Assembly (NCBI GenBank): GCA_965242775.1
Contig: CBDETI010000009.1
Coordinates: 209,210 to 273,209, forward strand
DNA from: JAWPMT01 sp965242775
Lineage (GTDB): Bacteria > Bacteroidota > Bacteroidia > Cytophagales > Cyclobacteriaceae
Reading direction: 5' to 3'
Length of the DNA: 64,000 nt
The notes under the pieces were generated by a model that saw nothing but the letters and a program-made list of their open reading frames with translations, searched no databases and was not told where the DNA came from. The translations under genes were made by a program, and so were the position numbers. The number at the start of each line of letters is the position of its first letter. Within the stretch, counting starts at the first letter, position 1. Of the stretch, positions 1-9,200 are shown piece after piece.

Positions 1-306
1 TGGTGAAAATGAATCCGGCGTACCCGAAATACTGGAGGATAGTGCCTTCGTGAGGTCGTCATGATTCTCGCTATCCGTCCCGAAATATGTTTCGAATCGC
101 AATGGCCTTCCTTTGGAAGTGCCGGGATACCACAAGGAGATTTTGATTGGTTTTGCCTGTTGGTCTTTTTGAGAACCAGAGATTTGAAGGTTTTTAAATC
201 CTACCTGGTACGGTCCCTGCTTCAAACTACCGAAAAGATCGATGACTGGTTGGGCGATTGGAGACAATGCGCTCGTAAGCAGTATCAGGTAAATGAATGG
301 TTTCAT
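1..306 (-). CDS. Secreted alpha/beta-hydrolase-like protein, N-terminal part
   Basis: The minus strand is open from an ATG at 306 to the window edge, 102 codons without a stop, so only the N-terminus is visible. It begins with a convincing signal peptide (MKPFIYLILLTSALSPIAQP). A segment with GPYQVGF and KISLWYPG follows. That pattern is typical of the start of platelet-activating-factor-acetylhydrolase or dienelactone-hydrolase-like secreted esterases of Bacteroidota. The catalytic serine and histidine would lie outside the window, so the enzyme class is an inference. A plus-strand ORF over the same bases (61-345) reads as a shadow: it has no signal peptide and no recognisable domain. The gene is divergent from the amidohydrolase at 370. 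Confidence 0.6.
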   Translation of the reverse strand, partial: MKPFIYLILLTSALSPIAQPVIDLFGSLKQGPYQVGFKNLQISGSQKDQQAKPIKISLWYPGTSKGRPLRFETYFGTDSENHDDLTKALSSSISGTPDSFSP

Positions 307-369
307 TATTTCAGATTGGTTGGTGACAATAACTACGTATATTGAATCCGCAGGATTGTTTTTCGTGCT

Positions 370-1116
370 ATGAAAATATTTGATGCTCACTTTCATCTCA
401 TCGATCCCAGGTTTCCTTTGACTCCCAACCAAGGTTATCTACCCCCAAATTTTACGGTACTGGACTATCAAGTGCGGACTAAGATGTACCCCATTGGCGG
501 CGGGGCGGTGGTTTCCGGGTCCTTTCAAGGATATGATACCCGCTACCTTGTAGCCGCCCTGGATCAATTAGGTACAGGCTTTTGTGGCGTGGCCAATATT
601 GAAATGTCAGCAACTGACAAAGCGCTGGATGGAATGGATCAGGCGGGAATTCGGGCGGTGCGTTTCAATATGTTTCGTATGGGCAGTTCAAAGCGGCGCG
701 ATATGTCACATTTGTCCGACCGGCTACGTGATCGTTTTGGCTGGCGTTCGGAGTTGTACATAGATAGTGGCAACCTGTCTTCTTTGCGGATTCCCAAAGA
801 TCAGTTCGAAAATTTTTCAGTCGATCACCTGGGCCTTACCAGGTCCGGACTGCCTCAACTCTATCGTTGGGTAGAAAACGGGACCCGTGTGAAGGCCACT
901 GGTTTCGGTAGGTTGGATTTCGAACCACTCCCCGTCCTAAGGCAAATTCACAGCATCAACCCCGGTGCGTTGATGTTCGGAACAGACTTGCCCTCTACCA
1001 GAGCCCCACAGCCCTTCGCCAGTGCACATTTGGAGTTAATACAAAATAATTTTGCTGAAAAAGACTTGCACAAGATCCTTTGGGAGAATGCACGGGAATG
1101 GTACCGACCGGCCTAA
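370..1116 (+). CDS. Amidohydrolase 2 family (TIM-barrel) hydrolase
   Basis: This 248-residue protein starts with the amidohydrolase metal motif DAHFH (HxH, residues 5-9). It ends with the family-typical GTDLPSTRA stretch near residue 205, where the aspartate of amidohydrolase-2 barrels sits, followed by a helix containing KILWENAREWY. Length and layout match small cytoplasmic metal-dependent hydrolases related to 2-pyrone-4,6-dicarboxylate lactonase. No signal peptide is present. The substrate cannot be told from sequence. It is divergent from the secreted hydrolase and upstream of a small hypothetical gene in the same direction, with no sign of an operon. The family call is firm and the reaction is not. 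Confidence 0.8.
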   Translation: MKIFDAHFHLIDPRFPLTPNQGYLPPNFTVLDYQVRTKMYPIGGGAVVSGSFQGYDTRYLVAALDQLGTGFCGVANIEMSATDKALDGMDQAGIRAVRFNMFRMGSSKRRDMSHLSDRLRDRFGWRSELYIDSGNLSSLRIPKDQFENFSVDHLGLTRSGLPQLYRWVENGTRVKATGFGRLDFEPLPVLRQIHSINPGALMFGTDLPSTRAPQPFASAHLELIQNNFAEKDLHKILWENAREWYRPA

Positions 1117-1142
1117 CCGCCAATCAAAAATGAGTTTCAAGC

Positions 1143-1571
1143 ATGCCGAAAATTGCGTATTCTAGTATAGCTCAACCAACGTTTACAGCGATGAATTGGA
1201 ACGGACCCAGACTTTTGCAAAGAATTGGCAGTTTAGGCCTGCTATTGATGTTATTGACCCCCGCTTTTTCTCAACACGCCGAGAGTGCTGATAGTCTCAA
1301 AAACGAGCCAGTAAAAGCGTCGAGTTTATATTCTATTCTAGCTTCTACTGATTATTTGTCGAAGGACCTAAAGCCTAATCTGTCAGTCTTGAGCACTTAT
1401 AAATTCAAGACATTCAATATGTCTGACTATATGATAAATAACCAGGGAATGATCACGCCCACAATTTATCGGCAGCGGTTTCCACTTCCTTACACGATTT
1501 CAGAGCAGCAGTTTTCAATTATGAAATCCAAGACCGGCAAGAGTAAGGTGAATTTTGGCTTGGGCTATTGA
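1143..1571 (+). CDS. Small secreted hypothetical protein
   Basis: This 142-residue ORF has a hydrophobic signal-peptide-like segment (about residues 25-43, ending AFSQ). The natural start may be the internal ATG at 1191, which leaves a shorter, more typical N-region before the hydrophobic core. The mature part of about 95 residues is rich in Ser, Tyr and Lys and ends in KVNFGLGY. I recognise no domain. It overlaps the end of the convergent phosphoglycerate kinase gene by 7 bp. It is probably a periplasmic or surface protein, with function unknown. Confidence 0.5.
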   Translation: MPKIAYSSIAQPTFTAMNWNGPRLLQRIGSLGLLLMLLTPAFSQHAESADSLKNEPVKASSLYSILASTDYLSKDLKPNLSVLSTYKFKTFNMSDYMINNQGMITPTIYRQRFPLPYTISEQQFSIMKSKTGKSKVNFGLGY

Positions 1572-2755
1572 CCTTCGAGCGCCGCTACACCAGGTAGCGT
1601 TTTACCTTCCATGTATTCAAGCAAAGCACCCCCACCGGTTGAAACATAGGAAACTTTATCTCCATAACCCAGGTTGTTAACTGCTGCAGCCGAGTCACCA
1701 CCACCAATCAGGGAAAACCCGCCATTTTCTGTGGCTTCCACTACTGCTTGAGCGATGCTATTCGTGCCTTTGGCGAAATTGGACATTTCAAACACTCCCA
1801 TGGGCCCATTCCATAAAATGGTCTTCGATTCTTTTACTACACGGGCAAAAACTTCAGCTGCTTCAGGCCCCAGATCCAGCCCCATCCAGCCCTGCTCGAT
1901 GCTGTAATTGTCCGAAATTTTGTGGTTGGCGTCATTTGAGAATTCATCTGCCACCGTCGAGTCTTTCGGTAATTCCAGATTTACTCCTTTTTCCTTGGCT
2001 TTTTTGATAAGGTCTTTGGCTAACTGCAGTTTGTCTTCCTCCACCAGCGAATTGCCAATACTGCCACCGAGGGCTTTGAAAAAGGTGTACGACATACCGC
2101 CGCCGATGATAAGATTGTCTACTTTGTCGAGGAGCCGTTCGATGATCAAAATTTTATCGGAAATTTTCGCGCCCCCCATGATAGCTGTAAAAGGTCTCTC
2201 CGCATTTTCAAGGATCTTTTTTGCATTGCTAAGCTCTGCGCTCATGACATAACCGCAGCATTTTTGTTCAAAATACTTGGCAACGATGGTCGTAGAAGCG
2301 TGAGCGCGGTGCGCAGTGCCGAAGGCGTCATTTACATAAATAGTACCAAGTCTGGCCAGTTTTCCGGCAAAGGTATCTTCACCTTTCGTCTCTTCTCCGT
2401 AAAACCTTACATTTTCCAGGAGCAGTACACAGCCACCTTCCAAAGCGTCGGCCTTTTCAACAGCCTCCTGTCCTATGCAGTCGTTGGCAAACTGAACATC
2501 CACCCCAAGCTTTTCGGAAAGGTTAGGTAGAATATGTTTCAATGAGAACTTCTCCTCTGGACCAGTTTTTGGTCGTCCAAGGTGACTCATAAGTATAACA
2601 GCTCCACCATCATCCAATATTTTCTTTATCGTAGGAATAGCTGCCTTGATCCGTGTCTCATCGGTTACCTGAAAATCACCATTCAATGGCACGTTAAAAT
2701 CAACCCGTATCAATGCTTTGTGACCTTTGAAATTAAAATCGTCGACAGTATTCAT
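1565..2755 (-). CDS. pgk: Phosphoglycerate kinase
   Basis: The product is 396 residues, the usual length for the enzyme. It transfers phosphate between 1,3-bisphosphoglycerate and ADP in glycolysis, in the cytoplasm. The N-terminal substrate-binding motif RVDFNVPLN (residues 17-25), the SHLGRP loop (about 58-63) and the basic patch NDAFGTAHRAHAST are present. The C-terminal nucleotide-binding segments WNGPMGVFE and GGGDSAAAV are also intact. The start is an ATG at 2755. It lies downstream of the Sua5-type gene on the same strand with about 100 bp between them and is probably transcribed separately. Confidence 0.98.
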   Translation of the reverse strand: MNTVDDFNFKGHKALIRVDFNVPLNGDFQVTDETRIKAAIPTIKKILDDGGAVILMSHLGRPKTGPEEKFSLKHILPNLSEKLGVDVQFANDCIGQEAVEKADALEGGCVLLLENVRFYGEETKGEDTFAGKLARLGTIYVNDAFGTAHRAHASTTIVAKYFEQKCCGYVMSAELSNAKKILENAERPFTAIMGGAKISDKILIIERLLDKVDNLIIGGGMSYTFFKALGGSIGNSLVEEDKLQLAKDLIKKAKEKGVNLELPKDSTVADEFSNDANHKISDNYSIEQGWMGLDLGPEAAEVFARVVKESKTILWNGPMGVFEMSNFAKGTNSIAQAVVEATENGGFSLIGGGDSAAAVNNLGYGDKVSYVSTGGGALLEYMEGKTLPGVAALEGQ

Positions 2756-2856
2756 AAAGAAATGATGGTTTTATTGGAAAGAATGCGAATTTCTTGGCTT
2801 TTTGTTAGAATGACAAACGAATAATGTGAATTTTTGACTATGAAATTGCAAAGTTG

Positions 2857-3807
2857 CTACTTTGGGGCTGCGGCTCTTTGCAATCGATCATTGATTGCCT
2901 TTCCCAACCCCTCGTCAGGGAATGGTTCCGCCAGGATCAGATCGATTTCCGGGCGGTCCAGTTGTCTCAGGGTAGTAAACAATCTGCTGGCAGCTTCATC
3001 AATGTTTCCGTCCGGTGAAAGCGCATAGCTGTTGGGACCTGCGTGTTCTTCTGAAAAGGACAATATACCCAATTGGAGGTCTTGATATTTACTCCTCATG
3101 GAAGCGATATTGCCTAAGACCACCGGTTTTGAAGGGGAGTAATGTGATTTGAGCATGCCTGGTGCGACTGGATTGGAACTCTGGTTAAGTCGCAGTTCCA
3201 CTTTGCCAGCGACCGCCTCTATGTTTTCAATAGATAACCCCCCCAAACGATGGACAGTCAACTTATTTTCCACGAGGCTGACAATGGTCGATTCGAGGCC
3301 AATGGGAGTCGAGCCTCCATCGAGAATGTAGGGGATGGCAGTACCCAGTTGGTCCTCCACGTGCTGTGCTGACGTGGGAGACACGTACCCAAAAGGATTA
3401 GCGCTGGGAGCGGCTAGTGGGAAGGGCACTGCTGCAAGGAGTTTCTGAGCGAGCGGGTGCGCCGGAACTCTCACCGCAACCAGTGGAGATCCCGATGTTA
3501 GGAGATCAGGTATGAAGGATCTTTTTTGTACCAGTAGTGTCAATGGTCCAGGCCAAAATTCTTCCGCCAAAGCCAGCAGCCTACCTGGGAAATTCCCGGC
3601 AAGCTCTTTGGCTGCTTCGATCGACGGTACATGTGCTATGAGCGGGTCAAACTTGGGTCGATTTTTAGCCTTAAAAATTTTCAGGATCGAAACCTCCTTC
3701 AATGCATTACCTGCCAGACCGTACACTGTTTCTGTTGGTATACCAATGATCTCTTCCTTGCGGAGAAAATCTGCTGCTTCCAGGATATTATTTCCGATCC
3801 GTGCCAT
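2857..3807 (-). CDS. tsaC: Threonylcarbamoyl-AMP synthase, Sua5 type
   Basis: This enzyme makes threonylcarbamoyl-AMP from threonine, bicarbonate and ATP for the t6A modification of ANN-decoding tRNAs. The N-terminal YrdC domain shows IPTETVYGLAG and KAKNRPKFDPLIAHV, and LVAVRVPAHP and AAPSANPFGYVSPT follow. At about 316 residues it also carries the C-terminal Sua5 domain (after APGMLKSHYSPSKP), so it is the two-domain Sua5 form rather than short TsaC. I chose the ATG at 3807; a GTG at 3816 is the only in-frame alternative. A CAAAGT-TGCT-ACTTTG stem at 2849-2864 overlaps its stop codon and may help end transcription. Confidence 0.93.
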   Translation of the reverse strand: MARIGNNILEAADFLRKEEIIGIPTETVYGLAGNALKEVSILKIFKAKNRPKFDPLIAHVPSIEAAKELAGNFPGRLLALAEEFWPGPLTLLVQKRSFIPDLLTSGSPLVAVRVPAHPLAQKLLAAVPFPLAAPSANPFGYVSPTSAQHVEDQLGTAIPYILDGGSTPIGLESTIVSLVENKLTVHRLGGLSIENIEAVAGKVELRLNQSSNPVAPGMLKSHYSPSKPVVLGNIASMRSKYQDLQLGILSFSEEHAGPNSYALSPDGNIDEAASRLFTTLRQLDRPEIDLILAEPFPDEGLGKAINDRLQRAAAPK

Positions 3808-3888
3808 TTCGGCCACAATTATCGCAATTAAATGGCATTCCAGCTGCCTGTGTTATATTTACTGACGAGCCATAAACGGAAATTGTCC

Positions 3889-4047
3889 ATGAACAACAGC
3901 ACCCGAAATATTCTCCGAATCGTCTCTATTGTCCTGGTAATAGCGATGGTCCTGATGGAGTTGGATATCATCCCCGAGATCTTTTTGTACCGTTTTTGGT
4001 TTATGGTGATGGCTTATGGTCTGTTATTATTCACCTTAAGGAAATAG
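3889..4047 (+). CDS. Small two-helix membrane protein
   Basis: From the ATG at 3889 this is a 52-residue protein beginning MNNSTRN. It contains two hydrophobic segments (residues about 7-22 and 32-50) joined by a short DIIPEI turn. The open frame extends upstream to 3832, but those 19 residues overlap the promoter region of the divergent Sua5 gene and look unrelated. Small proteins of this form are common in Bacteroidota, and I know no function for it. It converges on the CAT-like gene with only 1 bp between the stop codons. Confidence 0.6.
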   Translation: MNNSTRNILRIVSIVLVIAMVLMELDIIPEIFLYRFWFMVMAYGLLLFTLRK

Positions 4048-4048
4048 C

Positions 4049-4681
4049 CTAGTACCAGTCACCCTTTTTAATTGATGATTCCATGTGCTGGAAGAATTTT
4101 CCCACATGGATACCGTCTGCCAATGCGTGGTGTACGGCCAATGAAATCGGCATAAGGAGACCTTTTCCCTGTTCAAAGTACTTGCCGAAAACCACTTTAG
4201 GTGTGGAATCGCCTTTCCCGAACCGCTTGGCGTGTTCGAAGTTGGTAAAGGAGATCCATGGTATGACTGACGAATGGATAAGGTCATCCCGGTGAAACTG
4301 CGGGTCCAGTGAAGGCTGCTCCTTCAAGGAAGCCAGCGCTGATGAAGCTCCTTCGAGATAGCTTTGAAAGTCCGCACTGTAATCGAAATAGGCAAAAGAG
4401 AAGGTTTCGTCTGGATTGATCACAGCGCACCCTCCATGTATTGTCGGGTGAACAACTACCTGGTCATCGCGAATGCGATACCTCAATTCGTCGATATGAT
4501 TGATTGCCCGCAATGCCACATAGTAGTAACTCAAGAAAAATGAAATCTTGTTATCTGCAGCAAAGTCCTTGAGGGGCCTTATCTCAAGTGGAGCTGTGAT
4601 ATTAAAAAACGGCTGGGAGAAATGGAGGTAATTGTAAAAATGCTCGCGACGTTTCCAGCTGTCTATATCCAAATACTCCAC
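4049..4681 (-). CDS. Chloramphenicol-acetyltransferase-fold acyltransferase
   Basis: The 210-residue length matches the CatA/type A CAT family trimer subunit. Near the C-terminus is the catalytic signature SLAVHHALADGIHVG, containing HHxxxDG with the general-base histidine. An IPWISFTNFEHA segment corresponds to the substrate-proximal part of CAT. The N-terminus (MEYLDIDSWKRREHF) matches how the family begins, so I accept the GTG start at 4681, which overlaps the stop of the upstream gene by 1 nt. CAT homologues are often chromosomal in Bacteroidota. No mobile element is nearby, so resistance should not be assumed. Substrate unknown. Confidence 0.88.
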   Translation of the reverse strand: MEYLDIDSWKRREHFYNYLHFSQPFFNITAPLEIRPLKDFAADNKISFFLSYYYVALRAINHIDELRYRIRDDQVVVHPTIHGGCAVINPDETFSFAYFDYSADFQSYLEGASSALASLKEQPSLDPQFHRDDLIHSSVIPWISFTNFEHAKRFGKGDSTPKVVFGKYFEQGKGLLMPISLAVHHALADGIHVGKFFQHMESSIKKGDWY

Positions 4682-5046
4682 TATTCAATTACCACGTTCA
4701 CTTTGTTGACTTTTCCTTCTTGTAAGTTGTCGGTTTTAGATCCACGTCCGTCGTTGTTTTGACTTTCGGTACGGGCATCTATGAAGTATATGCGCGGCTC
4801 GAGTTTCTTAAAAACTACCTTGCCCTTGGCGTCTGTCTTTTCAGCTTTGAAGGGATTGGTCGAGTTGATATAGTCATCTTCCGTTAAGTACAATGTTACT
4901 TGAGCCCCTTCCACAAAATTGCCGTTACCGTCAATTACTGAAATCTTGAGCTTCGTGGGTAAGATTTGCGCTGAAGCCGATCCGACAAACGAAAGGGTGA
5001 GTAGCATAAGGAATGCTGACAAGGGGAGAAGAGATTGTTTTTTCAT
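4681..5046 (-). CDS. Secreted carboxypeptidase-regulatory-like domain protein
   Basis: This 121-residue protein has a clear signal peptide (MKKQSLLPLSAFLMLLTLSF, cleavage likely after ASA at about residue 26). One immunoglobulin-like beta-sandwich of the carboxypeptidase regulatory/Cna-B type follows: LKISVIDGNGNFVEGAQVTL, then KTDAKGKVVFKKLEP. In larger proteins such domains are structural. A free-standing copy is probably periplasmic or surface-located. Its stop overlaps the GTG start of the CAT-like gene by 1 nt, so the two are likely co-transcribed. It lies 5 bp from the upstream hypothetical gene. Confidence 0.72.
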   Translation of the reverse strand: MKKQSLLPLSAFLMLLTLSFVGSASAQILPTKLKISVIDGNGNFVEGAQVTLYLTEDDYINSTNPFKAEKTDAKGKVVFKKLEPRIYFIDARTESQNNDGRGSKTDNLQEGKVNKVNVVIE

Positions 5047-5051
5047 GTAAA

Positions 5052-5636
5052 CTAGATTTTGAAAAGATGATCCATCAGCTCTCGGAAATGACGCGGTGAG
5101 GAATAGCTACGATCCTGATAGCTGTTAACCTGAATTTTCAGAAGGCGCTGTTCCTTGCCTTTAATTTGATTTTCGAGGATCACATTGCCAAATTGCTGGT
5201 CAATGGGCGATTCAAATTGAGGCCTGGGTTTAAGGTAGCGTCTTTCTGTCGTGATAACCGATTGAGAAGTTTCTTTGATCCGCAGGTCACTATTAACCAG
5301 CTTGTAAGGAAAATCCTTGGTGATTTTTTCCGCTAGCCAGTCCATCAGAAAGCTAAATTCCCCATTGGCAAAAAACTCCGAATGGTCTATGGCCAGGCCC
5401 TTATTATTGGGTGTGTCGAGTATATGTACAAACGGTTCCTGGTCCAACTCCTTTTGTTTAAGGACGATGGAGGTCTTTATCTGGGCTCGGATTTCTGTAA
5501 AGCGTGGACTTTCTAGCCAGTTTTCATAGGCTGTCTGATACCGCTTTCCTCGTATAAGAAGCTTATGTTCTTCTACTGGGGAAATGCCGTTTTCACCGTT
5601 GAATAGCTTTGAGTAAACCTGATCGAAAAAAGACAT
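5052..5636 (-). CDS. Hypothetical cytoplasmic protein
   Basis: I prefer the start at 5636 (MSFFDQVYSKLFNG, 194 residues). The frame stays open to an ATG at 5717, but the added 27 residues look non-conserved. The protein is soluble and mixed alpha/beta, with no signal peptide or membrane helix. Features include FVHILDTPNNKGLAIDHSEF and a C-terminal RHFRELMDHLFKI helix. I do not recognise a family. It sits 5 bp upstream of the secreted regulatory-like domain gene and probably heads a three-gene operon with that gene and the CAT-like gene. Confidence 0.6.
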   Translation of the reverse strand: MSFFDQVYSKLFNGENGISPVEEHKLLIRGKRYQTAYENWLESPRFTEIRAQIKTSIVLKQKELDQEPFVHILDTPNNKGLAIDHSEFFANGEFSFLMDWLAEKITKDFPYKLVNSDLRIKETSQSVITTERRYLKPRPQFESPIDQQFGNVILENQIKGKEQRLLKIQVNSYQDRSYSSPRHFRELMDHLFKI

Positions 5637-5784
5637 ACTGACGACAGCCGAATTTAGAGCAAAGTGTACAATACACCAACGGGGTTGGGCAGGTTTTGAT
5701 TTGAGATTTTTCCACATATAACATTTTTTGACAAGGGGTTGTCCTACTCAATAAAAAGAAGATGGTGATGCGAAGATTGATGGT

Positions 5785-6258
5785 ATGCCTTGTTCTCGCG
5801 GGGATTTGCCAATATTCGAGTGGTCAGGACAATCTGCTGCAACAGTTGCTGATCTGACTAAAATGGATTCCTTGATATTCGAGATAGGCTTTAATAGATG
5901 TGAGTTGGACCAACTACGTCCCCACATTTCGAAGGACCTCCGGTTTTATCATGATAGCGGAGGAGCATCTTTTGGTGCGGATACATTCTTTGAAATTTCC
6001 AAGAGGAATATTTGCTCTAACCCTGAGCGTAAGCCAATTCGAAAGCTAGTTGAGGGTTCATTGGAAGTCTTCCCGCTTTACAGCGAGGGCAAACTTTACG
6101 GAGCCGTCCAAAATGGCACTCATGCGTTTTTCATTCGGGAGCCCGGAAAGGAGTTATATCAGACCAGCATTGCCAAATTCACCCACTTATGGCTTTTGCA
6201 AGATGGCAGGTGGGTGTTGGAATCAGTACTGAGCTTTGATCATCAAGACCCGAAATGA
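5785..6258 (+). CDS. NTF2-like/DUF4440-type secreted protein, signal peptide out of frame
   Basis: The body (from about MDSLIFEIGFNRCELDQL, ATG at 5863) resembles the NTF2-fold proteins of Bacteroidota that contain FYHDSGG and end with a WVLESVLSFDH strand. Such proteins normally carry a signal peptide. Here a good one (MVMRRLMVCLVLAGICQY, from the ATG at 5762) lies in another frame and stops at 5855-5857. The phase change equals one lost base between about 5830 and 5857. The gene is therefore either frameshifted, with a cytoplasmic remnant, or there is a sequencing error. The listed start at 5785 reads the signal-peptide bases in the wrong phase. Function of the family: small-ligand binding or unknown. 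Confidence 0.6.
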   Translation: MPCSRGDLPIFEWSGQSAATVADLTKMDSLIFEIGFNRCELDQLRPHISKDLRFYHDSGGASFGADTFFEISKRNICSNPERKPIRKLVEGSLEVFPLYSEGKLYGAVQNGTHAFFIREPGKELYQTSIAKFTHLWLLQDGRWVLESVLSFDHQDPK

Positions 6259-6262
6259 TGGC

Positions 6263-9200
6263 TTAGCGAATTAAAGTGACCGAGCCGTATTGCTCAATTA
6301 CACCGAGTTCGGGTTCGTCTACACTGGTGAATTTCATCACCACGGCATAGGTGCCTTCCGGAAGCAATTTCCCTTGGAATTTGCCATTCCATTCAAAAGA
6401 GAAACTATTAGAGAAGTAGACCAGTTCTCCCCATCGGGAATAAATAAATATCTCAAAATTGTCCACAAAGTTATTTGGGAAGACAAAATAGGATTCGTTC
6501 TGTCCATTTTCATTCGGGCTGAAAGCATTGGGTGCCCTTACCCTAGGTTCGCAATCAACGTCTACCGGAAGTGATGTAGCGTCACAGCCAATGGTTGGAT
6601 CTATTATACGAACCTGATAGCTGCCTTCCTCAGTGACATTGAGTGTTTGAGTTTGTTGCAAGTCCGTACCATCGCCATCTCGTGTCCATTGATAGTTAAA
6701 AGGGCCCGAAAACAGGCTGTCCACTGATGCAGTAAGCGTCACTTCCCCAAAACATAGATCTCCCTGCACCTCGATAATCACCTCGGGGAACGGATTGATG
6801 TTTACTTGTATTGCTTCTGTTCTTGGACATAGGTTCTCGCCGGTGGCGGTGACGGTATAGTTGCCGGCCAAAGAAATTCCCACTTCCTCTCCAACACCCA
6901 CAACATCTCCATCCGAATCGCGCCAGGTGAAAATGGCTGTACCATTGGTGCCTGGCGTGACAACCGCCTGGTCTCTGGAGCCACATAGCTCTTGGACTGG
7001 CGAAAAAGTGAAGTTTGACCTTTCGAAAGCTTCTCCGAGAACCACTGAGTCCACCTGAATACAGCCTAGGCCTCCGACCTCCACAATCTCGACGATATAG
7101 ATTCCTGTATCCAGATCCAGTAATGGTGAAACGGGCACGGACTCACCCGTCAGCGATCTTACAAGGTTACCCTCATCGTCTGACACATTTATATCCACGG
7201 TTGTTGGGGCCAGCCCGGTAATCTGGATCTCAATGTCTCCATCACTCTCACAGGCGGGTAAGGCTGTCAATTCAAGGTCAAATGGAGCAGGGTCTTCCAG
7301 GAGCACCGGTACCGTAGTTAGGCAGCCGGTCACGTTGTTTTGAATGTCTACAAAGTAGGAGCCAGCACCCAGGCCGGTAAAGGATGCGGGTACACCGGGT
7401 CCGTCGAATGACTGTGCACTTCGCGCCTCCGCGCCTCTGAGGCTGTATTGAAAGCTACCGTTGGAGTCAATTCGTAAATCTATAGTACCGTCATTTGAAG
7501 CACAGTCGCTTGGGGGTGTAGGAACAGCCACGGCAGTAGGTAGTTCCAGAATGGTCACGGTGGCAGTATCCGAATCCACACATCCCGAAACAGGTTCAAT
7601 ATACTCGAGCGAGTAGGCGTATGTCCCTGGTACGCTGGTGTCGACCTGCTGAAACCGGGTAGTACTGGCGGGAGTGCCATCTATACTCCAATTGAATGTG
7701 CCCACCGCATTTTGTGCATCCAAATCTGTCACCTGCTCATCCTGGCAGATGGTTTGGTCCTGCAGCGATACCGTTATGGCCGCACCAACAAATACTTCCA
7801 ACGTGTCGGAAGGGCAGCCGTCGGAGTTAAGTATGAATACATCCACAACAGAAGGCTCCGTAACCGTGATCGATCGGGTGCTTTCGCCCGTTGACCAAAC
7901 ATAGCTAAGGTCCGGATCGTCCTGAGGCCACGCTTCTAGCACCGCCTCGCCATCACAGATAGCCACATTGTCCGGAACAGTTGGACTGTCAGGTATGGTA
8001 AAGACTTCTACATCGGCAGTAAATAGCGAGTCATACCCGCATCGGTTAAATATCCGAAGAGAAATCGTATGCGTACCCAGGGTGTTGTAAGTAACTTGGA
8101 TAGAATCTCCTACACCTGCCTGGGGTGTGGCATCCGAATCGAAGGTCCATTCGAATTCATCAATGTTACTTGTGCCGGTAGCGGTCAAGGTCAGCGGTTG
8201 TCCAAAACACGCGGATTCTACTGTGAAGCCTGGCGGCTGGATCGGATCATTCACACTCTGCGTAAAGTTGGGTAAGCCCAGCCGGCTTATTCTGCCACCC
8301 AGGTCCGTGCCGGTGGTATTGAAAGAAGCACTGGCATCATCCCCTGAGGGGGAGTCAATACTTAAGACAGTCGTGGAGTTGTCAACCGCCAGGTAGATGG
8401 CGCCATTGGGGCCACGCTGCAAGGCACCATATCTATCGCCGGAATCATAATCATCGTATTTGGTGTCTTCAATGTCGGCTACGGCGTTTTCAGCGTCGAT
8501 ACTGTCAAGATCATACTGAATTAGTTTGCTTGGACTCCCCAAGGTGGTGACGTACATTCTATTACCATCCCCTGAGAACTCCAGGCCATAGAGTGGCGTA
8601 TTGGCAGGTTCGTCAATGTCAATGGTCCTTGGATTGGAGAAAACCCCCTGGCTGCTCTCAAAATCCAATAGATCTACCAGGTTGTCACCCGGGATCATAT
8701 TGGCGGCCCTCGTTATCCCAGGCTGAAATCGTATATAACTGGTAGCATGTTGTTCTTCCAGGAATTCCAGGTAGGTGCCTACTGGCGAGTGAATGGTGCC
8801 ACTAATTCCGGAATCATCCACAAAGTTGGCCTTAAAGTTATTGTTGCCAAACTCGTGAGAAAGAAGCCAGCCCGGTGTGCCAAAATTCGAGGCACTAAGG
8901 CGTTCGGTACTGTAATCCATGATCGGTACGCCCTTAAGGAGCACTGAACCTCTGGCAGTGTCATCTTTTATGTCCACAATACTCAATAGGACACGATAGT
9001 CAAAATCCCCATAGACCTCTTCTGTCGAGAACACGTAAAACATGGTTTCATCATCCGTAAAAGGCAAAATCATGGCTGCCTGTGCCGCGGTACTATCACC
9101 CCCAATACTATCTCCGTTGACCATTACCTGGTGTTCTTTATTCCAGATAGTTTGTCCATTGGTATAGAAAAGCAGACTTCCATCGGTATCAGATATCGTG

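Noticed and set aside
61..345. 94-codon plus-strand ORF
   Set aside because: The minus strand of the same bases is open for 102 codons with a signal peptide and a hydrolase-like sequence; the plus ORF has no recognisable features.
4049..4681. CAT-like gene as an acquired antibiotic resistance gene
   Set aside because: No mobile element, integron or unusual base composition nearby; CAT-fold acyltransferases are common chromosomal genes in this phylum.
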